Positions 36,446 to 50,418 are shown, counted from the stretch's first letter. The stretch is DNA of 64,000 bases from Pterois miles (GCA_947000775.1 CAMQGK010000327.1:11774001-11838000), one strand, 5' to 3'. Program-made: numbers and translations. The notes: generated by a model from the letters alone, not told the origin.

Positions 36446-37627
36446 CTTGAGAAAGAGGAACGGCTTGTGGATAATGACTCTTGGCAGTTCCTAACACATC
36501 CTTGTCTTATTGACGCTTCCTCTGGATTATGCCATATTTCCTTCCCACAAACCACAAACAAACACACACACAGGATACATACTGTTTCACTGCAATTACA
36601 AGAGTTAAGCTGTCCTTCATTAAGCAGTGTTAATTTATTATTAGGCCTCTGAGACCTTCCTGCCTTTAGAAAGAAGAACACACACATACCACGACTGCTC
36701 TGATATGCATCTTCAAAACATGTCAGCGCATCAGTGAAACTCAGTGCCTCCCAGTGACCACAGAGAGCAGGTGGCAAGCAATCCAACCCATAAACACACC
36801 CTGTGAGAATAATTTAGGAAGAACAAGGTGTCTGTTAAAGTCAAATCACTGTTACTGTTGTTGTAAAGAAAACATTATTCACTCTGGTTCCTTGTTCATT
36901 ATCAGCTTGTTTTGTTCATGACAAATGTGAAGTCGTCAGACATCACAGAAGTGGTCAGTCAATATTGTCCCTTACTAACTGACTATACTTTATCATTGTC
37001 ATTTTTATCAATGAAATGCTTTAATGTGGGTTTGACTCATGAGCCTCAAGGTTATCTGTGCTCCTGAAGGACTGAGGTTATGTTTGAGTTATCACAGTTT
37101 CCTCACTTGTTAAACATTTTCTATATTTGCTTAATATATTTGTTTTTCTTTTTCTTTCAAAGAAATCATATTTGTGCGCTAGTATGGGAAAGTACATTGA
37201 CTTGTTTCCCACCCGAAGTCCACCAAGTACAAACTGAAAATGCAGGAGATCAGATTTATCTGCAGACTCAGACTGTTTGTTTATATTGTTCAGTGAGATT
37301 GTTCAACTTCTCATTTAATAACTAGTGTAAAACTTCATCAATCATTGTTCTGTTTTGTCATTTTTTTATGGGTAATAAATGAAATGTGGTTTCATAAAAC
37401 ATACAAAAATTATTTATGTCACATCTAACAGCAACCAGAGATTGGTTATAGGCTTGATTAGTGGGGATGGGGCAAAAGATTAATACAGCATAGTATTGCA
37501 ATATTACATGAATGTCAAGCCTTGATCTTTTATTGTATAAACTATTAACCTCTTCACAGTCCAACAGCTCACGGCGGACCTGACCGCTGTTCTGTCTTTC
37601 AGAGGCTGTAGCAGGCTCACCTCTGAA

Positions 37628-37810
37628 GATGCTGCTATCATATGAAACTAGAAAACATAAGGGATCTTTTGGTACCAACCATGTCATGTAGCTTGGCGGG
37701 AAGAATGCTAAATAACGCTCCTAAGTTACACAAAATTTAGGCAAGGCACAACTGGCATGGCCAGTTCACTTGACCTCTGACCTCAAGATGTGTGAATAAA
37801 ATCTCTGAGA
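37628..37810. mobile_element. Fragment of the 46975-47602 hAT-like MITE family
   Basis: ATCATATGAAACTAGAAAAC, TTGGTACCAACCATGTCAT and GAATGCTAAATAACGCTC match ATCATACGAAACTAGAAAAT, TTGGTACCAACCGTGTCAT and GAGGCTAAATACCGCTC at about 47105-47185. The terminal repeats of the family are not present here. Confidence 0.6.
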
Positions 37811-38046
37811 TGAACAGAGTGAAAGCTGCAGATCGAACATAAGAAGACAGATGTTGACAAACCTAACATAATTTGCAGTTGAAAATTGGTAATCAATTGC
37901 AATATATCACAATACTGTGCATATCATAAATTGTTTCAAAACACAATAAGATGGTATTGTGAGTTAAGTATCACTATAATATTGTGAGGCTTCTGGAGGC
38001 TCACACCTCTATTGATTAGAAAGCCAGTAGTGTATTTATATATTGG

Positions 38047-38811
38047 CAGGGCTGGGCTGGCCATCTGGCATTGTGGGCATTTTCCCGGTGGGCTGATGTG
38101 CCTTTTGGACTGTCCTTTTTTTTTGGCCCATAAAACAGGTAAATCGGCCCATTGTTTTTATTTTCTTTAACCGACCCTGAACTGAACTGGCCCGATTTCA
38201 TCTTTAAACACCTCCCTCTTTGGGCTCTGTGCCGGCTGGTCACAGTGAGGAGGAGATGGAGAGAGCTGAGGGAGGGACTGGAGAGCTTGTGGTAAGCAGA
38301 AGTTGTGGGCTAGCTGCCTGGCAGTGGCCCGGTACGCAGTATTTTACTCATTTTACCCCTTACTGTACCATGACTTTTTCATGCGTACCGGAGCTTCTTA
38401 CAAGCTGCCGGTATCTCCTCTGCTCTCTCTCTATCATTTTCTCGGAGAGATTCATAACAGCGCAGCGCCTAGTGGATGGAAACACAAAACTCTGGGAGCA
38501 CAGCTGGGAGAGAGGGGAGGGAAGTCAAAGGGGTTCTTGGGATGCATGCTTTATCAATCAGATCATTTAAAAAGATTTAAAAAAAAAATGATACAAGATG
38601 ATTTTAGGACAAACACTTTCAGAAGAACTGAATGGTCAGACGAAGGCTGTGATAAGTAGTAAAAATAATAATTTAACTAGTAATAATAATGGTCCAAAAT
38701 GATGTAAAATGCATAGTTTTAAGTCAAAAAACTTAAGGGCAGACCCCCAAATGCAATATCTCCCAGTATGGGGCCTGTCTTTTTTTTTTTTTTTGTCCCA
38801 GTCCAGCCCTG
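38047..38811. mobile_element. DNA element with CAGGGCTGGGCTGG ends
   Basis: The 765-bp element starts CAGGGCTGGGCTGGCCATCT and ends GTCCCAGTCCAGCCCTG, an inverted repeat of about 14 bp. The flanking octamers TATATTGG and GGTATCGG agree at 5 of 8 positions, weakly suggesting a hAT-type duplication. It contains TTTCCCGGTGGGCTGATG near the left end and the two blocks shared with 16130-16870. No intact ORF resembles a transposase. Confidence 0.65.
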
Positions 38812-40708
38812 GGTATCGGACACGCACACCCACACAGAGTGCTAACACGCACTTCTTCCCACGTACAGTATGTATGCATGAGTGGCAGTAAGGCAGCGTG
38901 GCGGTACAATGTGAACAACCTGTCACAAACATAATGGAAAGTCAGGTTGCAAGGCAGTAAAGTGTTAACTCTTAACTCTGCTTGCACCCTCCCAGTGCAC
39001 ACATACACAAGGTCAGCTGATACCCGCTACATGTAAGAACACAGTCATGTTTCACCGTCTGACTCACCTTTCAGTCTCTCTCCGTCTCTCTCATATCATA
39101 TTTCTCCCGCTCAGTGTTTGAGTCACTCGGCCTTTCAAAGCTCATTTTCAACCCCACAGTTTCACTCACAGTCTGATGGACTATAATCTGTTTGTCACTG
39201 GCAACAAGCTTTTGTAGTGTGTATGTGTGTGTTTCTAAATTCCTGTACACCGTTGTCTACAGGGAGGGAAATTTGCCGCCAAAATAGTAAACTTGAAGGT
39301 TGAGCAATGTTTAGCAGTGTTAGCTATTAAACCCAAGAACGCCCTCTTGCCCCATACCCTTTCAGTTCATCTCGTACCTGTCCCTCAGGTTTTATATAAA
39401 CTTATATAGCTATATCTATAGTCAGTTCTGTAACCCTAGGGATATTTCTAACATTTATGATATCTGAATACACTATTAACAGTTTACTATCATACTTATG
39501 GAGAGGAAAGAGCTGAAAAACTATAACTTTTTGTGTTTTTACATGTAGTAAAATAAAATTCTTTTTAAGACCTCAAAAATGGGGAGGATTTCAAAACCAA
39601 AGTGTAGGGTCTGAGTTTCAGAGGCTTTATTTCCTGCATTCTGGTGACTTTTAAACAGTGAAACAGCATTTTTGTGCTAAATTGACCTACTTTTAATTTT
39701 ACTCTCAATTCTCATGAAAGAAAACTGAATAATTTGCCACTCTGGTGTGAACTTGTGTGAATAAATATAAACTAATCATCATCGTTAACATTCATTCATA
39801 ATTTTTTCTCTGTACTCTCCATTTCACTCCCTCTCTCACTAAATGAAGGCCCTTTCAGACACAACTGTACCACGGCACTCTGAAACTCGTTATTTCCGAT
39901 TGCTTGCGCCGCAACGGCTTTGCTGTGATGTGCAGCACAAACCGAGCCACAGTGTTGTGAGCAGCTCTCCTCCGCCAGGAATCCACATTTGGTGTAGCTG
40001 TATTGCCGTCCGGGTGGAAACAGTAGTGCTTATACAAGCTGTGCAGTGGAAGAAACTGGATGAGATAACAAATAGAAAAAAAGTGGGAAAATTTGTCATG
40101 AATTGGGGGAAATACGGGTCACTGTCACCAGAAGATACGTTGATGGTAGTTGTCCTTTAAATCATCTTTCAATTTGGTATTTCATTGTTTTACATAGAGT
40201 TACTTACCTTAAATTATCTCCTGTCTGTTTTTGGTGTTTAGTAAATCAAGCAGATATTTCGTCATTTTGATATTTATTTATATGGTAGAAGTGTACCATA
40301 TAAAATTTATCAGTGTCAGATCATGTTACCAGTTTTTAAGTGATTGTGATAGTGATTACTGGAGAAATTACTCGTTAGAGAGGCACTAATTGATTCTCCC
40401 TGACAGGTTCTTCCTCACTCTCAAGAAAAGCCCACATGATTCTGTTCTCTCTAGTGTCTTAGTAACTATCAGCTTAATGATTCATAAAATGATTAGTTAG
40501 TTAAAAATAATTAGTCACTTAATTACCTGTCTAACAAAACAACCAACTTCAGCATAAATCAAAAGTCTTTTCTACATAACAGCGATCACCCTGGTTTTCT
40601 CTTCCTACTGCTCTCAAAGTTTCATGTCTTTGATTTAATTTCCTTCATTTAGGCCCAACTCTGTCTGCATGAGATTGCTCATAAATGACTCGCTGGCCAG
40701 CAAATGCC

Positions 40709-41340
40709 TAGTTCACACTACGTGACTTTAGCCCTGATTTTCAGCTTCCGAACAAAAGCCCCAGATCAGAAGCAAATTTGCATTGGCTCGGAGCTCGCAC
40801 ATCGATGCTTGAGTGCCGTGTGTGAGCTGTTCAAAGACGCTGATGCATCGCAGACTTATTCCAGATATCGAGCATATCTGGACCTGTTGGGGAACTACAG
40901 CAAATGAGAGTGTGAGACACAGGTTGAGAGGGTCGCCTGTAACAATAGGAACTTTGCTCCACATGTTGCATTTAAAACATGAACCAAAGCTGTTGCAGCG
41001 AGGGTGCTGCATGTTTGCACGAATAAACGTAACACTGAACACAGCGACTGATCTACATTGGCTAAATAGTGAAGAGGTGTGGAAACAGGCTGTTATGTGA
41101 ACATGTGTAACAGCAACATCAACAAGCTTACGCCCCTGTCGCTTCTCACATGTGTTTTTCATGACAAAACGTAGTCGGGGATTCCTCCTGGTGAAAGATC
41201 TTGTAGTGTGTGACCCTGTCGCCAGTCAATCATGTAGTGTGAAAACTACGACTGAAAGTCTCCCAGTTACAAGACAGCAAGTTGTGTAGTGTGAACAGTA
41301 CAGCGAGCTGATGATTTTAAAAGTCGTGTAATGTGAACTA
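40709..41340. mobile_element. MITE with TAGTTCACACTAC ends
   Basis: The left end TAGTTCACACTACGTGACTT faces the right end AAGTCGTGTAATGTGAACTA. The right half carries several subterminal copies of TGTAGTGTGAA (near 41230, 41284 and 41326). The 144-codon minus-strand open frame inside has no recognisable domain and is probably chance. The superfamily is not certain; the target duplication is unclear. Confidence 0.68.
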
Positions 41341-44300
41341 CGCAGACTTAGCCTCCCTAGAAGCAGCTTTAGCATGTGAGCCTGAAGCCTCTCTTATTCT
41401 GCTGCCAGTACGCTCTTCTGAACACAATGGTGAACAAACACCCCTTAACTAAGAAACACTTTTTTTGGTCATTTTTTAACAATTACCTTAGTGGTCTCTT
41501 TAGCTTCCGTTAACCTGTTTTGATAGAGAGGTAAAGTAGTTTTACTTTTAATTTCTCATATTTTTAGCATTTTGGAACATCCACTTTTATATTTGTCTGT
41601 ACAAAAAGATAAGTTACTTATTTCAGCAATTCATGTCATTAACAATATTTCTAACTTGCTGCGGTTGAGCAGCTTGATAGAAAGAGCAGGAAGAAGCACT
41701 TAAAGCGAGCGTAGCATTCATTCGATTCGAGTATGGCTTTTATGTCCAGTATTTATTCGGTTCTTTGATGTTATCTATATCTGTGCAGGTCAGGTCAGCA
41801 CAGCGGGATGAAATGATGAATCACGTACTGTGGGTATGTCAATGAAGGTCGGATTAAATTGAAATAAAGTGCAAGCGGACAGTCCATTTAACGCCTGGCT
41901 AGACAGTCACGAGTGTCATGCCTTTGCACTACAGCCCTTCTTAGGCATAGATATATATCTGTGTGTATAAAATAACTGTGTGTGTGAGTGAGTGAATGGA
42001 TTTGTGGTGTCTGTGCGCCCTTATTACTCCTCCCTCAGACTAATGAAATGTGTATGTGTGCGTTCTCATTACCCTTCTCCAAGGCTAATGAAGTATGTGT
42101 GTGTCCGCATGTGTAAGTGTGTGTGTTAAATTGAACTGCAGTTCTGCTCTGCTGTGTTCAGGCTGTTTCATTAAATGATAAAGTTTACTGATGACTCCAG
42201 TGGGATCATTATTTACTTGGCTCTCCATTCATTCCACAGCAGCTGCCTTGATCTTTACAAATGACCTGCTCCATAGAAAGACAGAGGTTATTTTGCACTG
42301 CAGGTTCAGAGATAAATGATTTGGCATTCACTTAGTGGAGTAACGGCACAGCCAACGTGTTTACACACCCTATTTGGACTTCTAGCCAATATCCGTTGTT
42401 TACCTATTGGAAAGAAAGAGATAGTCTTTACCTAAATAAGCTCAGTTGAAAAAAAATAAATAAAAAGGACAATCATTACTCAGCATGCACTTCGCACACT
42501 TTTTGACGGCCTTTTTCTAAATACTCAAAACTAAATTTCATCTATCCCCATTAGCGATAAGTAATGAGAAACGATGATTAAGGGAAACAGCTTAGAAAGA
42601 GACAGTTTTTAACCAATTAATACAGTGCATTTAATAAAGCACAGCCTGTCTGTGTTTGTGCATGTGTAGGGTTTTAACTCGAGTCTAAGTAAAATAAAAA
42701 CCCTCCACTTTCTAAACCCACAAGATCGACTCAGAGAAAGCAAGGATTTAAGGTGAGAATGAGCGAAAGAGGCAGGTGGCGAACGTCTCTGTGACAGTTT
42801 GACAGCTCCTCTCAGGCCAACTGAAGCCATTACATCTCATTCTGCCTCTTAACCAATCGTTTCTCTGTCACCTCTCTACTCCCAAGTATACAGCAGTCTG
42901 CTTCTGCTCCTTCTGCATCCTTTAGATGTTGAATGGCTTCAGAGCAAGATGTCAGAATGCAACAACCTTCTTGCCTCTTATACTCATTGCATTACGTGGT
43001 GCTTTTTATTGTCCATCATCTATGTCTGCTGCACTGGAAGCTGCAAACTGTTTATGAATATTAACCTTTAGAAAGCAACCAGTGCTATTAGTTTACCAAA
43101 ATATTTTTTGTCCACATTGTGTCATTTAAGTATCTAAAGTCATTTTATGGATTAGAGCTGCAGTGAGAACCAATGTTTGGCTGTGCAGCTTTAATCTGTG
43201 TGAAATCCTCCTGTTATCTGGCCAGTCACCTGGCACCTCCTCAACCAGGCCTGGCAGTCCCTTCCCTCATTCTTGATGATGAAAGTGGTTGAGGAAAGTG
43301 AGTGATAACCAAGCAGACCTCCTCCTCTCGCTCTCTGTCCCTGTAAATTGAGCTGCTACATGACAGTGCCATTACCTCCAGCTGCCACGGCTAAATCAAA
43401 CACTTAAGTGTCTGAGTGATTACTCGCACTCCTCACAAGTGTCCCTGCTCTTCACCCTTTCTTAGGTCTGTCCTTTAGTAAGGAATTATTTTCTGTTAAA
43501 TATGTTATACCGTATGCATGGGGTGTTTTACATTTAGTTAGCCTACATAATGAAATGCACAAGAGTGTCACAATCTCACTGCCACGATAAAATGAAGAAA
43601 AAATTGAAGTAAAAGCATGTGGGCGAGGGTAGAAAACCTCTGAACAAACTAAAGAGAAAACCAAACACAAATCAAGGTGACAAACCGAAGAAAGAACTGA
43701 CCTGCAAATGACAACTGTTCATGGTACTTCCCTGACAATTTTCCATTAAATGCATTTCAGGCAGCAGTAATGATGAGCATTAAGCACGATGACGTGTGAT
43801 GTTTCTGTGTGCATGTTCTTGGGGTTTTGATCACATCTTCAAAAGGATTTTAGTCTCAGAAAATCGCTGCAAGATATGGATGACCTTTATAGCTGTGCTG
43901 TTGTGTATGTTGTGTATTGGAGAGGGATTTGATGAGGTGAACGAGTCCGCTCGATGGCAGATGTGTCTCGTTTTAAGAATATTTCACAGACTGCACAGGG
44001 TCAAGTTCATTTTGCGAGACAGGTTTTTTTTCACATTTTTAAAGCCAACATCATTTTTCAAACAAATATTTTATGTTTGACCCAGTAGCAGTTTAAAGCC
44101 CCTTACTCATTGTCAGCATTTTGAAGAATCTACTTCACTGCTGCAAAATTCACAGATGGGTTTGTTTTGATCATTACAAAAAAACTGCTTTTTGTTCCAA
44201 AAATATACCAGCAAATGGACTGGCAAAGTAATTGTCAAGTGTGTGTTTCTGATTTCCATTTTACGGTTAACTGATAGTTACTGTTCTCATACACCATTTG

Positions 44301-44341
44301 TGGCTATACCTGCAAAAAAGTCACAATGTAGTGTGTATATT

Positions 44342-44686
44342 CATCCATCCATCCATCTGCAAGCACTTATCCCATTAGGGGTTGCCGGGGGCGCTGGAGC
44401 TGATCCCAGCTGGCCTTGGGTGAAGGCAGGGTACAACCCTGGACAGGTTACCAGTCCATCGCAGGGCACTTGGAGACAGATAACCATTCATACTCACATT
44501 CACACCTACAGGCACGTTAGAGTCATCAACTAACTTAAACTGTGTGTCTTTGGATTGTGGGAGGAAGCTGGAGAACCTGGAGAAAACCACATGGGGAAAA
44601 CATGCAAACTCCACACAGAGGGGCCCCAAGCTGGATTCGCCCCTCTTGCTGAGGCGACAGTGCTAACCACTACACCACCGTGCAGC
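44342..44686 (-). mobile_element. DANA/mermaid-like tRNA-derived SINE, minus strand
   Basis: On the minus strand it starts GCTGCACGGTGGTGTAGTGG followed by TTAGCACTGTCGCCTCAGCA (A box), and has a decayed B box (GGGGCGAATCC). It continues TGTGTGGAGTTTGCATGTTT, CCACAATCCAAAGACACACAG and a CACCCAAGGCCAGCTGGGATC tail region, closing with a (GGAT)n run at 44342-44356. This order matches the DANA/mermaid SINE group of teleosts as I remember it. Confidence 0.72.
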
Positions 44687-44826
44687 AGTAATTTGTATAT
44701 ATCCCACAAAATGAATTCCGGTGTTCATACCCCATGTGAAACCAGAAGTCAGCGTTGATTAATTTGTCAAGTTACGCCACTCCCGGAGTTATTTTATCTC
44801 AAACCACAATCTTTTCCTCAAACCTA

Positions 44827-44930
44827 GCTCACTCACGTATTCTCCGTACTTAAAGTAGTTTTGCTCGCTAAACCTAATTAAGTAGTTTTCTGCCCTAAAC
44901 CTGACTGAGTCGATCTTTTCGCGACCCTAA
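44827..44930 (-). repeat. 27-bp minisatellite, inverted relative to 35627
   Basis: AAGTAGTTTTGCTCGCTAAA at 44853 and AAGTAGTTTTCTGCCCTAAA at 44880 are 27 bp apart and read as the reverse complement of the 35627-35758 unit. Weaker units flank them on both sides. The downstream GGACTTTTGTGG also mirrors sequence near 35760-35780, so both blocks probably belong to one dispersed element. Confidence 0.7.
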
Positions 44931-46974
44931 CTAAACGGAAATTGACACGTGTTGCTGGACTTTTGTGGGAAGACGCATCAAAACTCATGAATAACTTTTA
45001 GTCAGAAATCATACAAGGCGTTGTATGAGTATACATTGAACATTGAGACATATTAATGGACCATAGGTAGGCAGTCTTAAGGTGATAGTCAAAAACTTGC
45101 TTCAACCTTTTGTGACATCAGGAGGTGACCGTGAATGTTGGAGAGGACAGATGGCTCCGTGGCAAAAACTCCACTGCGCATCTCCACATATGCATTGATT
45201 AAGTCTGACTTGAAGATAATTTTCACACAATATGCTGTGGTTGTATAATCTTCAGACTTCAGTCCTTGTAGAATTTGTTTTCACTCTCACCCCAGCTGCT
45301 GCTCTAAAGCCGTCAGATTACTTGTTAATGTGATTTTATTTACGAGTTGAGTTTTCTCGAGACAGCAACTTTCCAAAGTTTTTACGTTTGACAACAAATC
45401 TCCCCACAGCACATCTCCCCACCTCATTTCCTTCTCCTCCTCCTCCTCCTCATCGCCACGTCTCTCTCTCTCCCTTCACCGTCCGACTCCTACGCTGCAG
45501 CGGCCCCACTGTACCACACATTATCATTTCAGAGAACGCACACACAGCGCACTCACTGCAGCACAGATGGATTGCACGGTCTCTTTCCGACAGATGAATA
45601 GGTAAATATTTATCTTCCCAGATTGTCTTTCTTCCACTCTCATCCTTCCATCCCTCCGCCCATCGCCTCCCTCTCTACACCTCCATGCCACACTCATCTT
45701 TTTTTCCCCCCTTGCTGTCGTTTTCCAGGGTTCTTCTGTCCCAGTGGTCTGGCCTTCATCCTATCATGGGGGCCGCTCACAGGCATCTGTTGTGCAAACA
45801 CCCTCCCATACGCACATACGCACACGTTTTGAATATATGATGAGGCGGATGGCTGTATGTATATGGAAACTCATACACACACTTGTATGTATGAGAGCCT
45901 CAGCAAACAAAGAGCTGATAATAATTGTGCTGAAGACAATGGTGTGTTTTATGAAGCTTAATTCAACCCATTGAGGCAGATGGGGGGGACTGACTGTGTG
46001 CTTATCTTGGGTTTTAATTAAACGACTTTAGTCTCCTATGAACACATTCTCCCTGTGTAAATGCTAACTCTGACTGGAAGCACATCATGGCTAATGGAGG
46101 CTACTGTCTTCAGGGAGGTGGTCTCTTTGACTCTATGGGGCAGGAGGAGAAATGACAGGCACAAAGCACACACACAAACACAAACCTATTTCCCTGCCCT
46201 ATTATCTTTTTTAATTTAGGGGCTTTGGGGGCTGGATTGTCTTTTTTTATTCTGAAGTAGCTATAGGAAGTGCAGCATCAGTCATGTGGTTAGTGACTGA
46301 CTGCTAGCTGTTGATAAAAATAACTCCATCCTCCTCCTGTCTCCCATCAGAGAGGCATGTACTTAACACTAGTTTACTTTCCATTAAAACAGATCAGTCA
46401 TAGTCTCAGACATCGTTAAACAGAGAACTAATTAAATGTAGCTTCTACACACAGACTTTGAGGATGCATTTAAATGTGCTCTTTAGAGAGGTAATAAAGG
46501 TGATGAACGTGGGAGAATTTGGTTAGAAAACGTTGAGCTACTACTGTCCTTTTTGACTTTGAGTTGACTTGATTGAACTTGATAAACAGCCATGTCCAAC
46601 ATCAGCCTATGTATTAATTCTTATTCTTAGTATGAGGCGCTCTGCGTCATACAGCATGTAACACCACTTTTCCTCCCATTCATTCCTTTTTTGGGGGGAT
46701 AAAGAAATACTGTCTGATATTCTCTAATCAATACTTGTTGCTGTTAACTTGTTCTCCAGGCCTGACATAACAGATAATATCTCATTCGACAGATTCTGTC
46801 TGGTTATCTCTTTTTCACACACCAAAGAGACTCATCTTCAACAACTCGTCAGTGTTTTTTTGTTACTCTGCATCCAGGTCTCTCACTTTATTGGTTAGAT
46901 ATCTCATTTCTCTTTTTTAAAAACGGGTCTAATTTGTATTTATACAGGAATTTGCAAACACTGTATAATAAAAG

Positions 46975-47602
46975 TAGGGCTGTGAAAGTGGATGTGTTGA
47001 CGCACACTCATTTTAACACCATTAATTTCTTTAATGCATTTACCCAATTGATACTGCGGATGATTTACTGGGCTGAGTTTTAAAGCTAGAGTGAAGATAT
47101 TGACATCATACGAAACTAGAAAATCCATTGGTACCAACCGTGTCATACTAGCTGGTTGACAAGGAGGCTAAATACCGCTCTAAACTTGGAAAAACTGTCA
47201 CAGCCAATTCAGCCCATGAAGATGGGTTCTCTGGGTACCCACGAGTCTCTCCTTTACAGACATGCCCACTTTATGATAATCACATGCAAGTCATAGTCAA
47301 GTCAGCACACTGACACGCTGACAGCTGTTGTTGCCTGTCTTAAGCCATGTTATGATTTAAGCATATGTTTATGCAAAATGCAGTACCAGTGAGGGTTTTA
47401 AATATATACATACATTTGCATAAAGCAGCATATTTTCCCACTCCCATGCTGATAAGAGTATTAAATACTTGACAAATCTCCCTTTAAGGCACATTTTGAA
47501 CAGATGAAAAAAAAATGTGATTAATTTATGATTAATCACAATCAATCATGGACAATCATGCGATCAATCGTGATTAACTATTTCAATCGATTGGCTGCCC
47601 TA
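46975..47602. mobile_element. hAT-like MITE with 8-bp target duplication
   Basis: The 628-bp element has ends TAGGGCTGTG and GGCTGCCCTA. The flanking octamers AATAAAAG and ATTAAATG agree at 6 of 8. The right part carries repeated ATTAATCAC / CGATCAATCGTGATTAA motifs typical of an abundant fish family. A relative fragment is at 37628-37810. Confidence 0.8.
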
Positions 47603-50418
47603 ATTAAATGTTGCAGTCAAAACTCCATTTGTGCTTTACTCAACATTAAATGAGGTCAGTTAATGTGTTTTCTTTTTTTTTTGACGTTTGAAATAGAAAT
47701 GTGGTTCAAAATAAGATGGATGAGTGGATGCTCATGGATGCTTGCTGGGAGAAAAAAAAAAAGACAACATAAATGTCATCCACTGTTAAAATGTCCAGTA
47801 CTTTGTGATAAACGGTGATCCCAGGTTAGCTTAACAAACCTGTTTTCCAGTTTTGAAGTTTTAAGAAATAGCTCTATTCCTGTATCGGCATAATTGAAAG
47901 CAAGTTTAGCTGACACCTAATCTGTCGCCTTTTTTGACTTTTTCCTTTTTTGTCTCTGTCTTTGCCCTGTTTCTCACACACTGCTTTTGAAAGGTGAACA
48001 ATAACAAAACACATTTCTCCTCTCTCATTTTAACGAGGAGAGTATCAGTGTGGTTCTTGTTCATTAGTATCACACATCACACCTCTGTCACCCTTAGATC
48101 TGGGAGAGACAGAGGTGTCAAAATGACAGTGTGTGAGCGCACATGTTTTATTTCCCCTCTCAGCGTCCACCTTAGGAAAATCCACAAAAGCCAATTCACA
48201 CCAGTCTCCCTGCTCCTTCTCTCAATATTCTATCTCCATGTGTTACTTTACACCCCTGGCCTGAATTGGACTTTTTTTTTCCTCCAGTAATGGTGTAAAT
48301 TTTCTTAGTACTGCTGCAAAAATGAAAAGAACACACTAGCTACCTACAGTATACCTCCACACCACTACTACCACCAAAAGACCATTGCAAATTGGATGTG
48401 CATGCCCTGGGGAAATGCAATAGATGATCATCTATTGAGCCTAGAAAAAAAGTGCTTGCTGTGCTTGTTAGCATTGCTAATTTTATTTATTTTCCCTCCT
48501 TCTGTCATTAATGAAATAGCTTGGGGGAGTCTATTATAGATATTTTTTTACTCTTGTCACAATAGCATTTAATAGCAATAAATATTATGAATTTTTTCAA
48601 ACTTTCGTTTTATCTCTGTAGGAGACGAATGTGTTTTGTGGTTAGATCCCATAGGCTGCATGCGATTTCTCAAATATAGCTTCTGGACTAAACCCAAACA
48701 ACAACAAGTGTTTCGTACTGATGACCATAGTGTGGGCATACATCGACACAGTAGGAAATCTTGGCTCCAGAAAATTAACTATATCTTTCTGTTTACAGGC
48801 TGCTTTACTTGATTGTTAATTTTAGAAAGCCTACAGGCTGCAAATACTCTTTTGTTTACCTAACAAAGTAAAGGATTAAAAGCATGTATTTTGTGTTGGG
48901 GGTTTATTGGTTCCAGGAGACTTCTGTTGAATATCTTTCCTCTGTATTTAGGGCATTTGCTGAGGTCTTGAGCTTCTAAACCAGCGGGTGCAGCATCTCC
49001 ACGAGGTGTCGAGACGTAAATTTTAATCACAAATGGAAAATTTTTCACTTATTCATCCATTTAACCATTCCATGCTCAGATTTTTGTTTTTAATTTATTT
49101 CATTTTACTGTTCCAGAGGGTAGTTGTCAGGCAGATCTTACAGGTCAAGGATGCCTGTGCCTGCAGGCCATTGGTTAATATTAATGACCATACGCCAATT
49201 GGAACTCATCAATAGGTCAGAGGTTATCATGGGGTTGCAGATGCAGGAAGTTAATGTAATTAAAGATGCATCATGTTGTCGATTGCAGAGAAAATGTCTT
49301 TTCCACTCTTAATGTCTTTTTCGGTCTGTTGCTTGTGTGTGTGTTTGTCTTAATGTCTTACATTTTAATGAATTGTCAACAAGAGAAAAAAATGGTCTTC
49401 ATATTTGTACATTTTATTCAATTGCTGTCTTGTTTGTAAGTAGGAACATACGTCATACAGGAGAGGTGCTTCTTTAAAAATGAGCGAGGAAAGGAGGAGA
49501 GAAAGAGTGGCAAGAATAAAGACAAACTGAAAGAAGCAAGCCCAAATTACTGTTGATTGATTGACTCAGTCACTACGGTCTTCGTCTTCATTTCTTCCAA
49601 AGAGTTTTTTAGTGGAAATCTGCTCAGTTGTCTGTTACTAATAACATCATGGCTTCTAGCAGCAGACGGTTTGCTGTATAACACATAACACATTACATGA
49701 AGAGGCTCCAGTGTCCCTCCTTTTCCACTCCATCTAGATGTTTGATAGAAAGCATGTAATCAATGGCTTGGCTTGCTTGTATTGAGAATGATTTCCAATT
49801 ATTTCTCTGTTGGATACCATTCCCACTCTTGCAAATAACTGCATCCTCAAAAACAGGCAATTGGACAGCCAGCTTGTCACACATTATTTGGTCTCTGCTG
49901 CTCAGAATAATGTTGTCCTGCAGAATTCTCCTAGTTTAGCCCTTTTTGGTAATTTACAGCTAGTTTAGCCATCAGAGATGATGTTGAATGCCTTTGGGAT
50001 TAGGCCTAATCACTGAAACTGTAATCAACAAGTCAAAACAGCATACGTTTCCTTAGAAAGTATCTATTCTTGGGATACATGGTTTCCTGACAGGCAACGG
50101 TAACTTAGCCTTGGAGCCTTTTACAAGCTGTTCAACTGTTGTAAATACAAACAAAAACAGTCCATGCATCTATTCCCACACTCTACTGGCTACGATTAAT
50201 CCATTGAGCCAGTGGGTCAATTATCAATAACTAATGATTGGTAGCAGAGGTTGCTAATCAGGGTTCTATTGGCTAAATGAGTCCATGGGGAAAGGTTTCA
50301 GCCTTTTCTGACAGTATGGTGACTCACATCACACAGTTTTTCAAACGCATGTATCAACTATGGGGAAAATGTCAGTCACAAACTTCAGTGTGATTTTTAG
50401 ATAACTGATCAAGGAGTA

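Noticed and set aside
40728..41162. 144-codon minus-strand frame
   Set aside because: It lies wholly inside the MITE at 40709-41340 and shows no transposase motifs.
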